37,768 nt of DNA from positions 1-37,768 of IMG/VR virus record IMGVR_UViG_3300000929_000042, one strand, 5' to 3'. Position 1 is the stretch's first letter; each line of letters starts with the position of its first letter. Positions 17,501-26,500 of this stretch are shown here, piece by piece. A program made the translations under genes and the position numbers. The notes beneath the pieces are model-generated. The model was given only the letters and a program-made list of their open reading frames with translations. It had not been told where the DNA came from and made no database searches. The stretch comes from a virus.

Positions 17501-20500
17501 TGATTTTAGAAACATCAACTGGCAATGCAGGAGTTCTATGTTCTTTCCAAACTTTTGTGGATATGTCTTTGTTAAAGTCTAATACAAGTCCTTGCTTACC
17601 ATCTGCATTATTAAATCTAGGTAATGACATATAAATGTGATTGTTTTGAGCAGTAATATTTCTTCCAAAGAATTGTACATCTGGAACATTATAATCTAAT
17701 GTTTGACCAAATACTAGTGTGTCGTTAACTTTTTCGTAAACATATACAACACCATTGTTTGCTATTTCATTTTTAAATGTTGTAAACTTATTATCAAATG
17801 TTGTTGGAGTTATAACTTCACTGTCAGTATCTAATAGATACTGTTTGCCCGGAGTTGTATCTCCTGGATACAGTCTATTTTTAAATGTATCAAAGTTTGT
17901 AACATCATCACTAGATGCATTAAATGCACTTGCAAATAATGTACTTCCATCAAAGTCTAATTCTCCGCCAAAGTATTCACCTCTAACAGGACTTGTACTT
18001 ACAAGTGTTTGTGACAATGCAAAAGTACCGTTAGTCTGCTTGTAAACATAAATTTTACCAGACTCAGCAATATCAGTATCTCCATTAGGAGCACCAATTG
18101 CAATTAGCTTACCGTCTTGACTAATACTAACTGTTTTTGCAAATTCTGTTCTATCAAACTCAACCCATTTGTTAATGTCAGGACCAACTTCAGTTCCGCT
18201 TGTATGTGCAGTAACACATATGTATTCTCTTAGTACTTCAGTATTACTAGGATTATAAACATCTTCAGCTGACTCGCCCCAAAGTACAATATCATTTACT
18301 GCATATGGTGTGTTAATTACCCAGTTACCTTTGTATTCAACATCTCCATAACGAGGATCAATAATTTCTTGTGCTTTCTGATAATTGTCGTTTTGATTTC
18401 TATAAACAATTACCCTACTTGGCTCATTAGCATATTTTGCAACTACTGCTAACACTTCGCCATTATCTGTTACATCAAACTCTTGACCAAACTCAATTAA
18501 GTCTGTTGAAGAAATTTGTAATGCACTATCGTTGCCTGGAACATATTGTGTGTCATTAGGTACATAACCTAAGAAGTCTACACTTCTAATATTGTCATTA
18601 GTTGACAAATTCCAGTCTAGTATGTTAAACTGTGCATCTACATCATCTGGGTCTGTTGTATTACCTTGTATATTTGTTTTTGCTGTATAAAACTCGCCGT
18701 CTAAGAATACAATGTCATTTACATAGTAATTTCTTTCAGGAGCAAATTCACCTTTAAATCTTTTGTCTTTTGCAAGCTCCCAGTTATATTCTATACCTTC
18801 TTCATCAGTACCTTTGTTTACAAAGAATATCTTACCAGGATTTGCTGTAGTTCCGTTTCCTCGACAACCAATAAATGCTTTATACAAGTTATTGCGTTTT
18901 GTCATTTTAATTTTACTACCAATTCCTAATCCTGTTAATGTTTCAGGGAATATAAATGTACCTACAGAAGTAAATGTAGATATACTTTCTCTTTCATAAA
19001 CTGTAAAGAATCCAAAGTTGTCATATTCATTAGCAACACCATCAGCATCTGCAGGTATCTTATATACTTCTGTCCAATCAAAGTTAATTTGATCTGGAAT
19101 ATTTGGATTAGTAGGTAAACCTAATATTTGTGTGTCTTTATATATAAGGTATTCTGCATCTATAATGTCTGAGGCAGCGTGGAAATCAAAGTCCCCTCTT
19201 GAAACAGTAGCCGGTACTGGTGAAACAACTCCGCCTAGTCGGAATACACAAAGTTTACCAATGTTATATGTGTCGTTACCTAGTGAAGTTGCTTTGATAT
19301 CACCTAATGTTCTTGTAACTTGATACGTTAGGTCTGGATCGTTAGGATTACCTAACATTTCAATATCAGAAGCTTCACCATACTTACTACCAAGTTGCCA
19401 TGTACCAATTACATTGCTTACAAAGATAGTACCCGATGTACTATTTCTTTGATAAAATTCTACTTTAGCTGTTGCACCTGTAACTCTATCTCTAACAAAC
19501 TGACCAACTTTAGGTTCAAATCTATTAAAGTTATCACCTTCTTCTAATTCAAAGTCAACATAGCCATCCCATAAACCTACAAGTTCATGGTCTTTGTTTG
19601 TTTGTATATGATTTAACCCAATTGTTGAAATATCAACAACTGCATTGTCTGCATAAGCAGGTAGTCTATAAACTTCAACACCAATGGTGTCGCCTATTTC
19701 TATATTATCTGTTAGTGTCTTAGGTGCTCGCATAACAAACAGATCGCTTTCAATAGGATCAAGTACTCCGTATGCACCTGGTGTACCTTGATACGATAAT
19801 GTTCTTATATAAGAGTGTTGTCCTGTTTCGCCGGCAAACTGATCTTCATTTTTATTATCAATAACGTTTCCGCCAGCGCCGCCTGCATCTGCTTTACCTA
19901 ATGGAATAACATTATATATTGCTAATGCTCTACCTTCGTCACTGTTAGTTGGATCTACGGTATACTGTTCATCTGTATCAAACCACCAGTATCCACCTAA
20001 CACATCACTAGTATCAACTGTTTCTTCTACTGGAGCAACTCTTTGGAACTCACCAACAAACTCTCCTGTCTCTAAGAACAACGAACCTGACACTGGCCAA
20101 GTACCTACTGAGCCTGTTACATATACTGTAGCTCTGCCGCTTTCTGAATATGTATAATTAACATAACCACTTGCACCTACTGTATCAACTTGAAGTGTAT
20201 CTCCTGGAACAGTACTAACACTATCAATGTATAATACTGCATCAACCTTTTTAACTATAGGAAGTCCTCTTTCTAAGAACTCTTCAGTGATAGTTGCAAA
20301 TGTACCGTCAAACGGTTGTCTTGGTGTGTTCGGTGAATCTTGGTTAGCACTTGTAGTTAAGTACCAATCCATGAATACTGTGTCGCCTGCGCCTGTAGCA
20401 ACATACGCATCTTTAGGAGCTCTAACAAGTATGTGTCCTGTTGTGTCGTCTGTAACATCAGTAAACGGATAGTTACCTGCTAACAAACTGTTAAACAGTA

Positions 20501-23500
20501 TTTCTCCACTAGTAATGTTGTTGTCTTGAAGTACTTCAACTATTGATCCAAAGCTACCAAAAGGTTGTTCATCCTTTGCTCCGTCAATATCAACAACTGC
20601 TTCCCATAGACTATCGCCGTATTTTACAATGTCAGTATTTTCGTAATCTGATGTTTTACTATACTGTCCTTTAAATTTACTTTTTACTTGTCCTGCATCT
20701 GGAGCACCAGCAACTATATACTTGCCGTCTGCACTTATTGCAACGCCTTCACCAAAAGATATTCCACCTGATGATATATTGTCTGCTGGTTCAATAAGTT
20801 GTGTAAATTGGAAGTTTTGGTTTTGTCCGCCTCTAGTATATGTAAATATTTTTCCGTTGCCATCAGCAGTTGGAGATGCTAACGCCATAGTAACGTTTCT
20901 TCCGTCTACTGCTAGTGATTGTCCAAAGTTATTATTAACACCTGTATCTTCTGCTGGTATTTTTTGTAGCAAATTAAACGGTTGTGTATTTTCTAATACT
21001 CTCCAATTTCCATTTTCGTCTTCGTCTATCCAAATACGTGTTCCTTTATCAACACCTTTTTGTGATAATTTGTTTGCTTCTTTAAAGTCTGCAACTCTGA
21101 CTGGAGTAAATTTAGTAATAGTTCCGTTACATGAAATTATATCCTCAATAACTTCTTTAGTTTCAATTACAAGTTGATTCAGTGTAACTCGAAGTACTTT
21201 GTAAAAACCTTCAACTGGTTCTGTAGTTTGTACTGCTATTGGGAATGTACTATCGTCTGTAGATTTATCTGTAACTATTAAATCATATAATCCAATAATA
21301 TCTCCAGCTTTAATATCATTTGGAAAATTAGTTAGTGTTACTGTTGATTCATTAGCGTCTGCTGTACCTGTCGAAATTGCAGTAGCGTTACCTTTAACAG
21401 ATAGTGCTTTCCATTGTGTTGGCTTATGTTGTAATACATTCCAAGATTGCTTTTGTGTGCTTATCCATACATATGAATTGTTTGGAATAGAAACAAATGA
21501 TTGTTCTAATAATGAATCGTATGTTCCTAGTGCTAATGATACATCATCTAAATGTACAAAGCCCGGAGACTTAGTAAAGTTTGGTACTGTGTTAACTGTT
21601 GGCAGTACACTTGGTGTATAATTGTCTGGCTTTTTAAAGACTTCAAAGTCTTTAATTCTATAAACTAAATCAGTACTAGCAGTATCATCGTTAGACAAAT
21701 ATATTGGCTGTGGTTCAGCTCTATAGTTTATTTCATCTAATTCAAGTTCAAGTTCATCAAACCCTTCACTTGCTCCATACTGGCCTTGTTTAATAGCCCA
21801 CTCTTCATAGAAGTCTAAACTTTCTTTATCTGCACTGCTTAGTACATCAAACAACTTGTTTAAACTGTTAAGTGTTCCCTTGTCTTGTATCATGCCTTGA
21901 TAGAATTTATACTGACTTACATCATCATTAATAATATTTTCAAGGTACTGTCGCTTTTGATATCCAATCAAGTGTTGTGCCAACTGTTGCTGATCAACAT
22001 CAAAGTTATCTGTATCTAAGCTATAAAAGTCTGCAAACTGATTAGTCTTGTATTCAAAGTTAGTAGTCATCGAAGACTCTGGCTTGCTTGAAAGTCTAGT
22101 CCAGTTACTATCGTCAAATGTTTCAGCACCTGAAATTTGAGCATTTGATGTATAATAAAATTCTTTATACTTTATTAATGCACCAATGTCATAATCATTC
22201 CATTGTGACCATTCTTTAACTTTTGCTTCGTTATAAATAAATCCTGGAATATTTAAACTTCCGTCCCAATCTGAAGTTTTATATCCTAATACTTTAATTC
22301 GTTCTTGTCTGTAACCAGTACTTGGTTGATAAATTACGTCACCAAACACACTTAGGTTATCTATTAATACAATGTGTTCTTTTTGTACAATTGGAAGTCT
22401 AATTGCATATACGCCATCAGATGTGTTTTTAGGTTGTACTTGTAAGTTGTTGGGATTTGATCTGCTAATTCTTGTAAAATTATCATCTAGTTTAGTACCA
22501 TCTGCTTTTAATAAACTATAACCAAAGAAGTTATCAAAAATATTATCAACAACACTATATTCTGTACTAAAGTTAATTTCATCAGCAACAGGACTTAGAG
22601 ATATAATTGCTCCGGCAGCCCAGTTTTGTGTACTCCAAAACATAAATTCACGGCAACTATTTTTCCAGTCTGATATAACAGCATTATCACCATCATAAAA
22701 TTCAAAGTTAAAACCTTCTGACTTTAGAAAACTTTGATATCCTAGTAAAAAGTCTACCACGTCTTGTATTGTTTTTAATTCTGTGCCATATGGCAGTAGC
22801 TCTACATTTCTTTTATCAAAGTTATCTCTAAAATATGCATCCGAACCACCTGAAATTGGTATCTGTGGAATCTTAGCAAAGTTAATTATTTCAAAGTTTG
22901 CCGCTGATGTATGTGTTTTAAGAACCTTATAGAATACACTTTGGTATTGTACGTTTTTACCTTCAATATAAGTTTGTTGGGCTTGCCATTCTGTGTATGG
23001 TTCACTAACTCCGCCTACATTAACATATACGTCTTTAGTTGTAGGTTGAACTTTATGATATCTAAATGCTGGCGATTCTGAACTATATCCTCTAACTACA
23101 AATCCGCTAGGTTGTTTTTCTATAATAACACCACTATAGTTTACTAGTTTAATTGCACTACTGGTGTTTAATACAATATTATAGTTTTCTTCTGGTATAA
23201 ACACATTGCCTTTGTTTAAAGGAGTTCTACTATCAAGTATTAATTTAAATTTGGATTTATCAGTAAATCCACCTAATTTAAATCCAAGCATATTTTTTAT
23301 ACTTTGAATTCTTTTTCCATATTGTTTAAATGAAGCAGTAATGTTGCTAGCCATGTAATCTGACACATAGTTTACTACACCACTTGTAAGTATTTGTTGA
23401 CTATCGTCTGGAGTATTAGGAAACACTATGCTATCTAATGTTAGATGGTCACCTGTTTCGCTATAAACTAATTGCCCTAAAATATTTCTAACTTGTCTTG

Positions 23501-26500
23501 ATCTATCAAATCCTGATGCTAAAAATAAAGAAGGATTATTAGTCATCCAACTTGTAAATATTGCAAAGGGATAATCTGAACTTCTTCTCCAAGCACTCTC
23601 AACTGGTGCTCCGTCGCCAAATACAAATGCACTGTCAATACCAGTACTATCATAATTGATTGGTAAGTTTGCATTTGATGGACTTAGTAAGTTACCATCG
23701 ATATCTACTGGTAAGTATTTTGATAGACCGGGTCTTTGATATTTTTTGTTAATAATAAAAGTCTTGCCAGTTTCTCTAATAATACCTTTTTCAATATCTT
23801 CCCATAGTATTTTATTTTCAGAAGTATATGGAACAGGACCGTACTGTGTTTCCCACCATGTAGGTTTTATAGAAAACCCTAGCATTTCCCAAGGATGTGT
23901 ATGTGGACGATCAGTATCATACATATAATTGTAAGCACCTCTCCACCATCCTGGTAAACTTGTATTATTAGGTCCACGCATATTTTTATAGTTAAAACTA
24001 AATGAATCTAATCTATTAAAATATTTGTGTGTAGTATAATCTTCATCTACTAATGTTAACCACTGTACAAAGTCAGTAATCATTGGTGAATAAATTTGTT
24101 CTCTAGTAAATCCGTTATCTCTAAAATTACCAGTAACGTAAGAATTAATATCTAATACTGTAGGATCATATTTAATTTTAACATTATTAAATATTCTGCG
24201 TTCTAATTCTATAATTAAGTTATCTCTAAAATCGTCATATGCTTTAATAATACTTCCGTCATGCCCTTGTATCATTGTTGGAGATGTTGAATAAGTATCG
24301 TCTACATATAATGTAGGTTCGTATAGCGGATATAATCCTAGTTTAGTTGGAGTAGCTGGAATATAAGTACCATTGGTTGTTTCATATTCATTAATTTCAA
24401 TAATATCATTAAACTGTTTAGATGCAGTGATGTTTAAATAACCTTCACTGTTAAAAGTATAATCTTTATTATGTACTAACTGTACTTCGTTCAAGTAAAC
24501 TGACACCGCACGAGTGTTTAATTTTTCTAAAGTAAATGCTGTATTAAGTGCAAAAAATGTTGAGTCAACATCTTCAACAGTTATTCTTGTAGTAACACTT
24601 GGTCCATGTGCAATCATATCACTAAAGTAAAACGGCATAGTGTTAGTTTTATCTTTATTAATTTCTTTGATAATAATATCAACGTGTTGTTTTACTGGAC
24701 CTTCATAACCTAATGTTTCTGCTGTTTCTAAAAATAATCTTTTAAATTTACTATACTCTTTTCTAGAGTAACGCATTGCATTAATTACATTACTTTCTCT
24801 ATCAAGCAAACTAAACATTGATAAGTTTAATGGTGAACTGTTTTTAATAAACTTACGACCATATTGACTTTGATTAGCAATGTCTCTCAAATTGCCTGGT
24901 CCTGGGAATATACCTGTATACCCTGGAATGTTTTCAGTAATAGTTGATACGTGTTCTGTAACTTCACCTAATGTAAATCCGCTTACATTTTCGTTTAACG
25001 GATTGCGCTCTAAGTTATGAGCAATTTCATAATGCCCATTTTCATTTTTAGGAGTGTTAGTACATGTTTTAATTATTATATTAGCATCTGCTGTTAACGT
25101 AGTTATAAAACTAACTGATTTAATTTTATCAGCTGTATCAACTAATGTGTAGTCTGTATCTTCAATTTGGATTTTATCATTAACAAACACTGTTGTTTTT
25201 AAATCTGTAATAAGTGCTGACTGATCATAACAATTAATTGGGTAAGTTAATCTTGTTCCGTCATTAATGTATTGTAGCAACACTTCTTGCTTTGATAAAC
25301 TATCGGCTTTTTCGTATCTACCTACAGTTGTGTATTGATTATTTGAATTAAACTTTCTAATATACCCTGTACTGGATTGTAATCCGTATGTTTCGTCGTT
25401 AATTTGATATTCAAAGTTGTCACTATTATAATCAAAGTTAAAAACTATGTCTCCAACGTTATTAATACTTCTGTACGTTAACGGAAATCCTAATACACTA
25501 TCTGCTGTTCCGGTGCCCTCTTTGTATCCAAAGATTCTTGTACCTCTAAAAGTAGTTGCTGGATATTGTACTAAGTCTGAAAAACTATATCCGTTAACAT
25601 CAAACAAATCAAATAACGGAGCTTGGTTTACTGATGTTTTTTCTTGTGCTCTGTTCCACTGTGTGCCATCATAATAAAATAATGCACCTGCATACTCAGT
25701 ACCTTTTGTAATTAAAACATTTTCGTTTGGTTGTGGTTCACTATCGTCAGTTACAACTAATGATATTTGACCTTGTGTACCCGAGCCTTTAAATTTAATA
25801 AATTTTACTTCAAAGATCTTACCATTCACTAAAGGATCAGTGTCTGCTAAGAACATAACTCTCATACCTTCTGAAAGTTGTTGCGAATCAATATTGTATC
25901 CTAAACTTCCTTCAATAGTACTAAATGCATCTGTTGTATAGTCGTCAATAACATCAATAACTTGCTTAGACTTTGTACCAAAGTTATAAAGTTTTAATCC
26001 TGAATTAAATTCTATAATTGGTCTATTAGCACGTTGTGTTTCATCAATTTGTGTAGATGATTCATTAATGCTTGCTGATAAATCAATAACTTCTTTATGA
26101 TACCATCTATTGTATCTTGACCAAAAGTTACCATCTGGACTTGCACGATTAATTGTAATATAATCTTTATCACGTGGATATCCTGTTGCTGTACCAAAAG
26201 GCAATCTATCAAAACCTTCTTCGCCATCAAATGGTACAACTAAGTCAATACCTACTGGAAAACTAACTTCAACATCAATATCTGATACAAGTTGTATTCT
26301 GTCGCCAACTCCTTCAACATACCATTCACTATTTTGATACTTTGCTGGTTGTACTTCTCCTTCAAATCTTACCTTTAATCCATTAGTAAGAGTCCATCCA
26401 TCTCTTGAAGTATATGATTTTTTACCAATAAGTTCTGCGTCTACATCAATTGTTGTTGCTTCTGAAGCATTTGCAACCTTTATGACGCCGCCGACATTAA

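Noticed and set aside
20722-21177. Open frame of 151 codons on the + strand inside the giant gene
   Set aside because: It is antisense to the FG-GAP-like blades, with Ser/Pro/Val-rich noise and no recognisable motif or start signal.
22232-22239. TATAAATA on the + strand, a perfect late box
   Set aside because: It lies inside the giant gene in antisense with no gene downstream on that strand, so it is most likely chance in AT-rich DNA.
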